This document shows positions 18,920 through 26,971 of a stretch of DNA of 64,000 nucleotides, piece after piece (position 1 is the stretch's first letter; each line of letters starts with the position of its first letter). The notes beneath the pieces are model-generated. The model made no database searches. It saw nothing but the letters and a program-made list of their open reading frames with translations, and was not told the DNA's origin. The DNA is taken from contig CBDDEC010000003.1 of NCBI GenBank assembly GCA_965226785.1, forward strand, positions 434,001 to 498,000, in the 5' to 3' direction. This DNA is from CBDDEC01 sp965226785 (GTDB lineage: Bacteria; Chloroflexota; Dehalococcoidia; UBA2979). The translations under genes and the position numbers were made by a program.

Positions 18920-20325
18920 GCCTACGCACGCGCGCCGCCGTGCTGGCCGGCCGCGCCGCAGGCACGGCAGCGCGTCGCCTCGGCCGCGGCGGCGGCACCG
19001 CCCTGCCCGGCCTGATCGCGGGCGGGATCGCGCCGGACATCCTGTCGAGGTTGGGGCGCGAGCCGGGTCATGGCGCGGTCATGATCACCGGCACCAACGG
19101 CAAGACCACCACGACCCACCTCGTCAGCTCGATCGCTCGCGCCGCGGGGCTGGAGCCGCTGACCAACGGCGCCGGGTCGAATCTCGAACGAGGGCTCGTC
19201 GCTGCGTACGTCGACGAGAGCACACCGGGCGGCGGTCTCGCTCGCGCCTCGAATCGCCTCGCCGTGCTCGAAGTCGACGAGGCGGTGCTCCCGCACGCCG
19301 CGCCCCAGGTCGCGCCACGGGTGATCACGTTCCTCAATCTCTTCCGCGACCAGCTCGATCGCTACGGCGAGGTGCATGCCATCGCCGCCCGTTGGCACGC
19401 ACTGCTCGCGGGGCGCGACTGGCCCTCCATCGCCGTGAACGCCGACGACCCCGCGGTGGCGCAGCTCGCCGAGCATGCGCCGGCGATCACCTTTGGCATC
19501 GACGCGCCCGAAGTGCTCGCCACGGGCGATGCGTCGAACGTGCTCGATCACGCCTCGGACGCCCACTTCTGCTCATGCGGCGGACGGATCGTGTACGACG
19601 CCATCGCCTTCGGGCACCTCGGTCACTGGCGCTGTGACAGCTGCTCTCGGCGCCGACCTCGACCGACCGTTGGCGCCACCCGCGTCGCGCTCCACGAGAG
19701 CGGCAGCGACGTCACCATCGAGATCACGGGCGACGCGATCGAAGTCTCGCTCAGCTTCGCCGGGCTGTACAGCGTGTACAACGCGCTGGCCGCGGCCGCG
19801 ACGGCGCATGCGGCGGGCCTGCCCGCCCCGGCGATCGCCGAGGGACTGGCCGCTGCCGCGCCCGCCTTCGGACGCCAGGAGCGCCTGATGATCGAGTTGC
19901 CGGACGGCCCGCGCGAGGCGCGGCTGCTGCTGGCGAAGAACCCGACCGGGCTGAACGAGGTGCTGCGGCTCCTGGTCGCCTCGAGCCAGCGGCCCACGGC
20001 GCTGCTGATCCTCAACGACGGCATCCAGGACGGACAGGATGTCTCCTGGATCTACGATGCGGACCTCGAGGTGCTCGCAGAACGCCCGCCCGTCCTGCTC
20101 TGCGCGGGCGACCGGGCGCACGACCTCGCGCAGCGCTGCGTGATCGCAGGCGTCCCGCCGGCTGGCGTCGAACCTGACATCGCGACCGCCCTCGACCAGG
20201 CGCTGGCGATGACCCCGGCGGGTGGCCGGCTGGAGGTGGTGCCGACCTACACCGCGATGCTCGAGGTCCGTGAGCTGATCGCACGCCTGGCCGGCGCGCG
20301 ACGCTACTGGGAGCGCCCCGCATGA
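18916..20325 (+). CDS. murT: Lipid II isoglutaminyl synthase subunit MurT
   Basis: Mur-ligase-like subunit that, with GatD, amidates D-glutamate of the peptidoglycan stem to isoglutamine on lipid II. The 469 residues contain the P-loop GTNGKTTTT at about 58-66, a central Mur ligase domain, a four-cysteine zinc ribbon (C-x-C-G and C-x2-C around 217-243) and the C-terminal DUF1727 region with LILNDGIQDGQDVSWIYD. ATG 18916 was chosen over the in-frame GTG 18871 because of overlap with the small upstream frame. The stop overlaps gatD by four bases. Confidence 0.93.
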   Translation: MSLRTRAAVLAGRAAGTAARRLGRGGGTALPGLIAGGIAPDILSRLGREPGHGAVMITGTNGKTTTTHLVSSIARAAGLEPLTNGAGSNLERGLVAAYVDESTPGGGLARASNRLAVLEVDEAVLPHAAPQVAPRVITFLNLFRDQLDRYGEVHAIAARWHALLAGRDWPSIAVNADDPAVAQLAEHAPAITFGIDAPEVLATGDASNVLDHASDAHFCSCGGRIVYDAIAFGHLGHWRCDSCSRRRPRPTVGATRVALHESGSDVTIEITGDAIEVSLSFAGLYSVYNALAAAATAHAAGLPAPAIAEGLAAAAPAFGRQERLMIELPDGPREARLLLAKNPTGLNEVLRLLVASSQRPTALLILNDGIQDGQDVSWIYDADLEVLAERPPVLLCAGDRAHDLAQRCVIAGVPPAGVEPDIATALDQALAMTPAGGRLEVVPTYTAMLEVRELIARLAGARRYWERPA

Positions 20326-21125
20326 GCGCCGCAGCGACGGATCGAACCATTCGCGTGGTGACGCTCTACGAGGACGTGATGAACGTCTATGCCGACCGCG
20401 GCAACCGGCTGGCGCTCGCCGCGCGTGCAGCCGAGCACGGCGTGGCCATCGAGGTATCGCCGGTGAGCCTCGGCGATCCGGCGCCGGAGGCGGCGGACCT
20501 GGTGCTGATCGGCGGCGGGCAGGACGCCGAGCAGCACCGCATCGCCGGCGACCTGGCCGCGCGGTCCTCGGCGCTCCACGCCTGGGTTGACGACGACGTG
20601 GCGATGCTCGCGGTCTGTGGCGGCTTCCAGCTCTTCGGCCACTGGTACCGCGACGCTCGGGGCGAGACGATCGAGGGCGTCGGCCTCTTCGATGTCACCA
20701 CGGTCGCGCCGCCCTCAGGCGCGGCACATCGCTGGTCCCGCGCCATCGGTGACGTGCTCGCCACCGCCACGGTGGAGGGCGTCGGCGAGGTGGTCGGGTT
20801 CGAGAACCACGCGGGCCGCACATACCTCGGGCCCGCCGCACGCCCGTTCGCGAGCGTCGAGTTCGGCCATGGCAACAACGGCGACGACGGCAGCGAGGGG
20901 GCGATCTATCGCGCAGCCATCGGCACCTACCTGCACGGCTCGCTGCTGCCGAAGAACCCGGCGCTGCTCGACCACCTCCTCGACGCCGCGCTCCGGCATC
21001 GCTACGGCCCGCCCGACGGCGAGTCACATCTCGATGCGTTGCCTGCGCCGTGGGCGGATCGCGCACACGAGGAAGCGGCCGCCGTGGCCAGGCGGCGTGC
21101 GCCGCGCTTCGTCGGTGCGCACTGA
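20322..21125 (+). CDS. gatD: Lipid II isoglutaminyl synthase glutaminase subunit GatD
   Basis: Class I glutamine amidotransferase (CobB/CobQ type) that supplies ammonia to MurT. The 267 residues include the N-terminal LYEDVMNVYADRGN signature, the nucleophile cysteine in LAVCGGFQLFG (about 97) and the catalytic histidine in YLHGSLLPKNP (about 204). Its ATG overlaps the murT stop (ATGA), the usual fused expression of this pair. The presence of the complex implies a peptidoglycan wall with amidated stems. Confidence 0.93.
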   Translation: MSAAATDRTIRVVTLYEDVMNVYADRGNRLALAARAAEHGVAIEVSPVSLGDPAPEAADLVLIGGGQDAEQHRIAGDLAARSSALHAWVDDDVAMLAVCGGFQLFGHWYRDARGETIEGVGLFDVTTVAPPSGAAHRWSRAIGDVLATATVEGVGEVVGFENHAGRTYLGPAARPFASVEFGHGNNGDDGSEGAIYRAAIGTYLHGSLLPKNPALLDHLLDAALRHRYGPPDGESHLDALPAPWADRAHEEAAAVARRRAPRFVGAH

Positions 21126-21202
21126 CCGCTCCCGGGCCCGATGAGCTTTCCGGCGGTGCTTGCTACGCTGGCTGCGGCGGGCAGGGCACGGATGGAGCGC
21201 CG

Positions 21203-22024
21203 ATGATCCAGCGCATGCCTGCGCGCCTTCGCGCCGCCCGCCCGCTGCTGCTCCTCGCGATGCTGGCGGCGACACTGCTCGCCGCAGGCTGCCTCGGCGG
21301 CGACGATGACGACGTCGATGTCACGGTTAACGGGACGCCGCTGACGATCGCCACCGTCGACAGCACCGCCGTGCCGACACCCACGCCGACGCTCACGCCC
21401 GTCGACCCGCCTCCGCTCACCAGCGACCTCGATCCCGGCAACCTCGCAGGCTTCACCTTCCCGATCGCCGGTGGCTGCCTGCCGTCGCGGGATGCCGTGC
21501 TGCCGAACGCTCCACGCGTCTACCGCAATGGCGTGCACGAGGGCGTCGACCTGTACAACGGGGACGTCTGCACCTCGATCACTCGCGGGCTCGAGGTCAT
21601 GTCGATGTACGACGGGGTTGTGGTGCGCGCCGACCACGACTACGTCGACATCACGCCGCAACAAGTGACCGACCTTGCGGCGAAGACCGCAGAGCAGGGG
21701 TTCACCGACCCCGAGACGCTGAACATCTATCGCGGCCGCCAGGTCTGGGTCGACCACGGCAACGGCATCGCCACGCGCTACGCGCACCTCGAGGGGGTCG
21801 CGGACGGCATCGAGGTGGGCGTGCGGGTCGAGGCGGGCGAGGTGATCGCGTACATCGGCGAGTCGGGGACGCCGGAGTCGGTGACCGACCCGGGCACCGA
21901 GGTGCATCTGCACGCCGAAGTCCGGATCGGCGAGTCGTTCCTGGGCGCCGACCAGCCGCCCGCGGAGGTGCGTGGGCTCTACCTCCATCTGTTCAATGGC
22001 GACGGTGAGCAGAGCGGCGGATAG
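21203..22024 (+). CDS. M23-family peptidase-like lipoprotein
   Basis: A 273-residue lipoprotein with signal peptide and lipobox LLAAGC (Cys30), then a low-complexity Asp/Thr/Pro stretch (about 33-75). Next comes a LytM/M23 domain with HEGVD (metal His and Asp), YAHL and HLH, the metal and catalytic motifs. It is probably an envelope peptidoglycan endopeptidase, or a non-catalytic relative, since an insertion separates the motifs. ATG 21203 follows GGATGGAG. A TACGCT -10 is near 21163. The next gene, lgt, lipidates such proteins. Confidence 0.82.
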   Translation: MIQRMPARLRAARPLLLLAMLAATLLAAGCLGGDDDDVDVTVNGTPLTIATVDSTAVPTPTPTLTPVDPPPLTSDLDPGNLAGFTFPIAGGCLPSRDAVLPNAPRVYRNGVHEGVDLYNGDVCTSITRGLEVMSMYDGVVVRADHDYVDITPQQVTDLAAKTAEQGFTDPETLNIYRGRQVWVDHGNGIATRYAHLEGVADGIEVGVRVEAGEVIAYIGESGTPESVTDPGTEVHLHAEVRIGESFLGADQPPAEVRGLYLHLFNGDGEQSGG

Positions 22025-22132
22025 CCCTCGATCGCGACGCGCGCAGGGCGTGACCGGCGTCTCTGTCTCGCAGATCGGTCCGCGCGTACGATGACCGACA
22101 GCACCGCAACCTTCGAGGATTGAGGCCGCGAC

Positions 22133-22987
22133 GTGACACCGCTGTCGATCACCATCGGCTGGGAGCCCGATATCACCGAGATCGCCGGGCTGCTGATCAC
22201 GTGGCACGGGCTGTTCACGGCGGTCGCGATCCTCGTTGGTGTGCAGCTGACGATGCGCATGGCGCGCCGCACCGGCTACGACGAGGACGACGCCTACACG
22301 CTGGCGTTGATCGCCGTACCCGCGGGCATCATCGGAGCGCGGGCGCTCTACGTGATCGAGAACATCGACACCATCGACAGCCTCCGCGACGCGATCGCCA
22401 TCACCGAGGGCGGCATCTCGATCTGGGGCGCCATCCTCGGCGGCGTGCTCGGGCCGGTACTGTTCTCCCTCTGGCGCGGGTGGCGGATCGCACTGCCGCT
22501 CGACATCGCTGCGGTGGGCCTCATCCTCGGACAGGCGATCGGCCGCCTGGGCGACCTCGTCAACGGCGAGCACCTGGCGCGTGCGACCGATTGGCCGTGG
22601 GGCGTCACGTACAGCCACCCCAACTCCCCGGCGTTTGCACACTCGCTGCAGGTCGGTCCGCACCACCCGGCGACGACCTATGAACTTCTCGGCGATCTCG
22701 TGATCTTCGGTGTGCTGGCGTACCTCTTTTTCGGCCCCTTTGCGCGCCGTCGCGGGCTGGTCTTCCTCAGCTACCTCATCAGCTACTCGGTGATGCGCTT
22801 CTTCCTGACCTACTCACGCATCGACTCCGCGGAGACGCTGGGCGGCCTGCTACGTGTGCCGCAGCTCGTCTCCCTGGTCGTCGTGCTGGCAGCGATTCCG
22901 GTGCTGATCTGGCTCCTGCGCCGGCCGCCGATCGATGACGGAGCTGACCTCGCGGAGGGCCGTGCCGTGCCCTCCGGCGCTGGCTGA
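22133..22987 (+). CDS. lgt: Prolipoprotein diacylglyceryl transferase
   Basis: Integral membrane enzyme that transfers diacylglycerol to the lipobox cysteine. The 284 residues form about seven membrane segments, with the HGLF motif near 25, GGISIWGAILGG near 97 and the Lgt signature GRLGDLVNGEH near 136 (Asp in place of the usual Asn). HPATTYELLGD follows near 177. Starts with GTG 22133. TACGAT at 22087-22092 is a probable -10. Its immediate upstream neighbour is a lipoprotein. Confidence 0.93.
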   Translation: MTPLSITIGWEPDITEIAGLLITWHGLFTAVAILVGVQLTMRMARRTGYDEDDAYTLALIAVPAGIIGARALYVIENIDTIDSLRDAIAITEGGISIWGAILGGVLGPVLFSLWRGWRIALPLDIAAVGLILGQAIGRLGDLVNGEHLARATDWPWGVTYSHPNSPAFAHSLQVGPHHPATTYELLGDLVIFGVLAYLFFGPFARRRGLVFLSYLISYSVMRFFLTYSRIDSAETLGGLLRVPQLVSLVVVLAAIPVLIWLLRRPPIDDGADLAEGRAVPSGAG

Positions 22988-22991
22988 CGCG

Positions 22992-23258
22992 ATGGCTGCG
23001 ACGCCCGTCGAGGTCACGCTCTACATGCGCCCGGGCTGCCACCTCTGCGACGTGGCGAAGCACCAGCTCTACGCCCTCGGCATGACGCACCCGCTCCGCG
23101 TGATCGAGGTGAACATCGAGGACGACGACGAGCTGGTGAAGCGCTACGACATCCAGATCCCGGCGATCGCTGTCGCCGGCGAGGACGTCACCCACGCCCC
23201 GATCGACCTCGATGCGGTGCGCCAGGCGGTAATGCTGGCGCGTCGAGGCGGGAGTTAG
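22992..23258 (+). CDS. Glutaredoxin-like thiol protein
   Basis: An 88-residue glutaredoxin-like protein (DUF836 type) with a CHLC redox motif at about 16-19 in MRPGCHLCDVAKHQL and the cis-proline region IQIPAIAVAG. The frame is open upstream inside lgt, but ATG 22992, four bases after the lgt stop, gives the standard N-terminus. It may serve as a thiol reductant for the sulfur genes that follow, an inference from position only. Confidence 0.8.
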   Translation: MAATPVEVTLYMRPGCHLCDVAKHQLYALGMTHPLRVIEVNIEDDDELVKRYDIQIPAIAVAGEDVTHAPIDLDAVRQAVMLARRGGS

Positions 23259-23270
23259 GCCTCGGATTCG

Positions 23271-23300
23271 TTGACATATCGCAGGAGCGCGGGCTAGCCT
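23271..23300 (+). promoter_or_regulatory. Promoter of the SAM-riboswitch leader
   Basis: TTGACA (23271-23276), an 18-base spacer and TAGCCT (23295-23300). A near-consensus sigma-A-type promoter placed about 30 bases before the riboswitch. Confidence 0.75.
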
Positions 23301-23329
23301 CGATCGCACTCGCGTCGCGATGCGGCGCG

Positions 23330-23466
23330 GTTCATCCAGAGCGGTGGAGGGCTCGGCCCTGCGAAGCCGCGGCAACCGACCGGCCTCGCGTCGCCAGCGA
23401 TCGAGGTGGAGACGGTGCCAATTCCGACTCGGCGGCCCAAACCTAGTGGCTCCGGGAGAGATGAAC
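23330..23466 (+). ncRNA. SAM-I (S-box) riboswitch
   Basis: S-adenosylmethionine-sensing leader. P1 is closed by GTTCATC (23330-23336) pairing with GATGAAC (23460-23466). Inside are the conserved blocks GCGGTGGAGGG, GCGAAGCCGCGGCAACC and GGTGCCAATTCC in the correct order and spacing, so the four-way junction and pseudoknot of the class can form. In this class SAM binding turns expression off, so the genes behind it should be repressed when methionine/SAM is plentiful. A terminator follows about 100 bases later. Confidence 0.95.
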
Positions 23467-23481
23467 GGAAGGCGACCTGAG

Positions 23482-23541
23482 ATGACCCACCTCGGACATC
23501 CGACTTCTGCTGCTCGCATGCGCTCGATGGGTATGCCCTAG
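23482..23541 (+). CDS. Methionine-rich leader peptide candidate
   Basis: A 19-residue frame, MTHLGHPTSAARMRSMGMP, with four methionines, three of them in the last seven residues. GGAAGG (23467-23472) lies nine bases before the ATG, and the frame ends 26 bases before the terminator stem. Position and composition fit an attenuation peptide sensing charged Met-tRNA, but the frame also lies in an extended open stretch, so chance cannot be excluded. Confidence 0.4.
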   Translation: MTHLGHPTSAARMRSMGMP

Positions 23542-23567
23542 CCCGGACCTCGGGCCCTGGCCACGCG

Positions 23568-23596
23568 CGCCCGGGACTCGACGACCGGGCGTTTCT
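23568..23596 (+). terminator. Riboswitch expression-platform terminator
   Basis: CGCCCGG (23568-23574), a 10-base loop, CCGGGCG (23585-23591), then TTTCT. An upstream CCCGG (around 23542) could compete for the stem as an antiterminator. Confidence 0.7.
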
Positions 23597-23670
23597 GCAC
23601 CCCGCACCGACTCACCAATAGCATCGGCGCCACCCCGCGAGGGCCCGCGCCACCAACAAGGACCACCCCT

Positions 23671-24948
23671 ATGACGTTCAGTCACGCACTGCGCTGTCGT
23701 GAGTGCGAACGTGAGTACCCGCTGGCACCGGTGTTCTCCTGCGAGTTCTGTTTCGGACCGCTCGAGGTCGCCTATGACTACGACGGCATCCGCGAGTCGA
23801 TGACCCGTGACGCGATCGAGGCCGGCCCGGAGACGCTCTGGCGCTACGCGGACCTCCTTCCCGCCGACCCGGCGTTCAAGGTCGACATCGGCACCGGCTA
23901 CACGCCGCTGATCCGCGCCGATCGCCTGGCCAAGGCGGTGGGGCTCGACACGCTCTGGCTCAAGAACGACACGGTGAACCCCACCTGGTCGTTCAAGGAC
24001 CGTGTCGTCAGCATCGCTATCGCCAAGGCACGCGAGTTCGGGTTCGAGGCGATGGCCTGCGCCTCGACGGGCAACCTCGCCAACTCGGTGGCGGCGCACT
24101 CCGCAGCGGCGGGCATGGACTGCTTCGTCTTCATCCCGAACGACCTCGAGCAGGGCAAGGTCGTTGGCAGTGCGATCTACTCGCCGACGCTCGTCATGGT
24201 CGAGGGTTCGTACGACGACGTGAACCGCCTCTGCACGGAGCTGTCGGCCGAGCGCCCGTGGGCGTTCGTCAACATCAACGTCCGCCCGTACTACTCCGAG
24301 GGCTCGCGCACGATCGGCTTCGAGGTGGCGGAGCAGCTCGGCTGGCGCGCGCCTGACCACATCGTGGTGCCGCTCGCCTCGGGCTCGATGTACACGAAGA
24401 TCTGGAAGGGCCTGCAGGAGTTCGCCAAACTCGGTCTGATCGAGCAGCCCTCGACGCGCATGTCGGGCGGACAGGCGACGGGCTGTTCGCCGATCGCGAC
24501 GGCCTACAAGGAAGAGACGTTCAACTTCGTCCCGCAGAAGCCGAACACGATCGCCCGCTCGCTGGCAATCGGGAACCCGGCGGACGGGTACTACGCGTTG
24601 AAGCAGATGGAGGAAACCGGCGGCGGCGCCGAGATGGCGACCGACCCGGAGATCGTCGACGGCATCAAGCTGCTTGCCGAGACCGAGGGCATCTTCGCCG
24701 AGACGGCGGGCGGCGTGACCGTGGCCTGCCTGCAGAAGTTCGTCGAGAGCGGCTTCATCCGACGCGACGAAGAGACCGTCGCCATCATCTCCGGCGGTGG
24801 CCTGAAGACCGTCGAGGCCGTCCAGGACGAGGTGGTCGAGCCGCTCCGCGTGCCGGCCGCCGTCGATGCATTCAACGAGGCGCTGTCGGCTCGCGACGCT
24901 GTCGGCGACACTGTCAGCAAGACGGTGCCCGTTGGGGCAGGAAGCTAA
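23671..24948 (+). CDS. thrC: Threonine synthase-family PLP enzyme under SAM-riboswitch control
   Basis: A 425-residue fold-type II PLP enzyme of the threonine synthase family. An N-terminal Cys4 zinc-ribbon (C-x2-C at about 10 and C-x2-C at about 26) precedes the PLP lysine in WSFKDR (about 108) and the phosphate loop ACASTGNLANSVA. By family it would convert O-phosphohomoserine to threonine. Control by a SAM-I riboswitch, with a NIL protein and a GG-ending sulfur carrier directly downstream, makes homocysteine formation from O-phosphohomoserine a serious alternative. Paralogs with altered chemistry are known in this family (archaeal cysteate synthase). Confidence 0.88.
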   Translation: MTFSHALRCRECEREYPLAPVFSCEFCFGPLEVAYDYDGIRESMTRDAIEAGPETLWRYADLLPADPAFKVDIGTGYTPLIRADRLAKAVGLDTLWLKNDTVNPTWSFKDRVVSIAIAKAREFGFEAMACASTGNLANSVAAHSAAAGMDCFVFIPNDLEQGKVVGSAIYSPTLVMVEGSYDDVNRLCTELSAERPWAFVNINVRPYYSEGSRTIGFEVAEQLGWRAPDHIVVPLASGSMYTKIWKGLQEFAKLGLIEQPSTRMSGGQATGCSPIATAYKEETFNFVPQKPNTIARSLAIGNPADGYYALKQMEETGGGAEMATDPEIVDGIKLLAETEGIFAETAGGVTVACLQKFVESGFIRRDEETVAIISGGGLKTVEAVQDEVVEPLRVPAAVDAFNEALSARDAVGDTVSKTVPVGAGS

Positions 24949-24950
24949 CC

Positions 24951-25199
24951 ATGACCTCCAAGCACGTGCGCTTCACGTTTGAGCCAGACATGATCAAAGA
25001 CCCGGTGATCTACCAGCTCGGTCACGAGTTCCAGGTCGTCACCAACATCCGCATGGCCGATGTCACGCTCTCGGTCGGCTGGGTGGTCCTGGAGCTCGAA
25101 GGCGACGCCGACGAGATCGACCGCAGCCTCGAGTGGGCCCGCGGCAAGGGCGTGCGGGTGGATGAGGCCACGCTGGGCGACGTCGTCGAGGGCGGATAG
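24951..25199 (+). CDS. NIL-domain protein
   Basis: An 82-residue stand-alone NIL domain (RFTFEPDMIKDPVIYQLGHEF ending, ferredoxin-like ACT-type fold). NIL domains occur at the end of methionine ABC-transporter ATPases, where they bind methionine. They are also fused to ferredoxins in the archaeal homocysteine pathway. ATG 24951 is two bases after the ThrC-like stop, so it is surely in the same operon. It could be a methionine or sulfur-intermediate sensor, or a delivery subunit for the PLP enzyme. Confidence 0.85.
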   Translation: MTSKHVRFTFEPDMIKDPVIYQLGHEFQVVTNIRMADVTLSVGWVVLELEGDADEIDRSLEWARGKGVRVDEATLGDVVEGG

Positions 25200-25271
25200 C
25201 CCTCCGCGGCGAGCCGGAGTGACGAGGAACCCGACGCCCCCACGAGGCGGCGCATGACAGAGGAGCAACCA

Positions 25272-25547
25272 ATGGCGGTGACCGTGAAGATCCCCACGCC
25301 GCTGCGAACGCTGACGAACAACGATGACAGCTGCGAGATCGATGCGTCCAACCTCGGCGATGTGGTGACGGCGCTCGAGGCGACGTATCCCGGGATGCAG
25401 GAGCGGCTCCTCGACGAAGGCGGCGAGATTCGCCGCTTCGTCAACATCTTCGTCAACGGCGAGGATGTGCGGTTCCTCAACGGCCTGACCACGACGCTCG
25501 ATACGGGCGACGAGGTCTCGATCGTCCCCGCCGTCGCCGGAGGGTAG
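25272..25547 (+). CDS. MoaD/ThiS-like sulfur carrier protein 1
   Basis: A 91-residue beta-grasp protein ending in AVAGG, the C-terminal di-glycine that is adenylated and thiocarboxylated in ThiS, MoaD and CysO. It is close in sequence to the carrier at 29755 and to the N-terminus of the fusion at 28467 (shared IPTP.R.LT, YPG and INI/VNI.N blocks). The start chosen is ATG 25272 with GAGGAG six bases upstream, rather than in-frame ATG 25254. Its operon position behind ThrC-like and NIL genes suggests it feeds sulfur to the ThrC-like enzyme. Confidence 0.9.
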   Translation: MAVTVKIPTPLRTLTNNDDSCEIDASNLGDVVTALEATYPGMQERLLDEGGEIRRFVNIFVNGEDVRFLNGLTTTLDTGDEVSIVPAVAGG

Positions 25548-25580
25548 CGCTCCGCTCCACACCGCGCGCCACGAGGCGCA

Positions 25581-26828
25581 GTGAGGACCACCGTGGTCGA
25601 GATCCGGCGGATCCGCGAGGATGAGTTCGAGGCGTTCCTGCGCGCGGGCACGCTCGCGTTCAGCGCCGCGGCGCCCACGCCCGAGGAACGTGACCGCTTT
25701 CGCCCGGCGTTCGAGGTCGACCGCACGGCCGCCGCGTTCGACGGCGCCTCGATCGTCGGTACCTCCGCCTTTTACACGTTCCAGCTCACGCTCCCCGGCG
25801 CTGGGCTGCTGCCGGCGGGCGGCTTGAGCTGGGTCTCGGTGCTGCCAACCCATCGCCGTCAAGGCGTGCTCACGGAGATGATGCGCGCGCACTTTCAGGA
25901 CTGCCGCGACCGCGGAGAAGCCGCCTCGATCCTCTACGCCTCAGAGAGCCTGATCTACCGGCGCTTCGGTTACGAGGTCGCTGCGCCGCACGAGCACTGG
26001 CACATCGAGCGCGCGTACGCGCGCTTCGCGCACACGCTCGAAACGCCTGGCCGCCTCTGCCTCGTCGAGCGGGGAGAAGCGGTGCTGCGTCTGCCCGCGC
26101 TCTACGACCGCGTGCGTCGCACCTACCCGGGCATGACCGACGTGTCGGCGGAGATCTGGGCCGGCAACTCCGAGTTCATGCCGCCCGACACCGCCGAGAA
26201 GCCCTCGAAGCGGCTGTACGTGCTCTACGAGCAGGACGGTGTGGACGAGGGCTTCGCCACCTACGACGTGACGGACTGGCAGATGGAGCCCGAATTCGTT
26301 CAGGGCCAGCGCCAGATGAATGTGCATCTCGCCATTGCCACGAGCGGCGAAGCGCACTTCGCCATCTGGCAGTACCTGTTCAATGTCGACCTCGTCACGC
26401 GCATCGACTGCTACAACCGCGCGCCGGACGATCCGCTGTACTGGATGCTCGAAGACCCGCGTCGCCTCGTGCGCCGCACGGACGACGGGTTGTGGCTGCG
26501 GCTGCTCGACATCCCCGCGGCGCTCTCCGCGCGCAGCTACGCCGCCGAGGGCGACCTGACCTTCGAGGTCCATGACGCGACGTGCGATTGGGTCGGCGGC
26601 CGCTACCGCCTCGAGACCGCTAGCGACGGCGCGAGCTGTACACCGACCGAGGGCGATCCCGACCTCGTGCTCGACGCTTCCACGCTGTCAGGCGCGTACC
26701 TCGGAGGCCCCGGTCTCGGCACGCTCGCTCACGCCGGTCGGGTCGAGGAACGGCGGGAGGGTGCACTGGCGCTCGCCGACCGCATGTTCCGTGGTGAGCG
26801 CGCTCCCTGGAACGCGTTCTTCTTCTAG
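25581..26828 (+). CDS. GNAT acetyltransferase, Eis family
   Basis: A 415-residue Eis-type N-acetyltransferase: tandem GNAT folds (acetyl-CoA loop THRRQGVLTEMM at about 95) and a C-terminal sterol-carrier-like domain. The chain ends in NAFFF, matching the Eis pattern where the terminal carboxylate is catalytic. Related proteins acetylate aminoglycosides or protein lysines; the natural substrate here is unknown. GTG 25581 is used, with GTG 25593 possible. It separates the two sulfur-carrier gene sets and may be an insertion between them. Confidence 0.8.
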   Translation: MRTTVVEIRRIREDEFEAFLRAGTLAFSAAAPTPEERDRFRPAFEVDRTAAAFDGASIVGTSAFYTFQLTLPGAGLLPAGGLSWVSVLPTHRRQGVLTEMMRAHFQDCRDRGEAASILYASESLIYRRFGYEVAAPHEHWHIERAYARFAHTLETPGRLCLVERGEAVLRLPALYDRVRRTYPGMTDVSAEIWAGNSEFMPPDTAEKPSKRLYVLYEQDGVDEGFATYDVTDWQMEPEFVQGQRQMNVHLAIATSGEAHFAIWQYLFNVDLVTRIDCYNRAPDDPLYWMLEDPRRLVRRTDDGLWLRLLDIPAALSARSYAAEGDLTFEVHDATCDWVGGRYRLETASDGASCTPTEGDPDLVLDASTLSGAYLGGPGLGTLAHAGRVEERREGALALADRMFRGERAPWNAFFF

Positions 26829-26847
26829 GGCTCACGCAGGCCGCCAC

Positions 26848-26878
26848 TTGCATACCGGCGCCCACTCGCTGTTACAAT
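26848..26878 (+). promoter_or_regulatory. Promoter of the Rrf2/cysteine operon
   Basis: TTGCAT (26848-26853), a 19-base spacer and TACAAT (26873-26878), about 95 bases before the Rrf2 start. The leader would be a natural place for Rrf2 autoregulation, but no clear operator palindrome was identified. Confidence 0.6.
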
Positions 26879-26971
26879 GTCGAGTGAATTGGTCGTGAAT
26901 GTCACGAACCTCCGCAGCGCCCGCAGCCAGCGGGCGCGCCGTGGGTCTGGCGCGACTTCGAGGTAGCAACG

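Noticed and set aside
22091..22123. Ten-codon frame starting at ATG 22091 upstream of lgt
   Set aside because: The ATG lies within the probable -10 box TACGAT (22087-22092), so it would not be transcribed.
21002..22666. Long minus-strand open frame of 554 codons opposite gatD and lgt
   Set aside because: It lies antisense to clearly conserved genes, is Arg/Asp/His-rich with no motif, and is the expected shadow of high-GC coding sequence. The same applies to long antisense frames opposite purF-purM-purH, purL and the PgpH gene.
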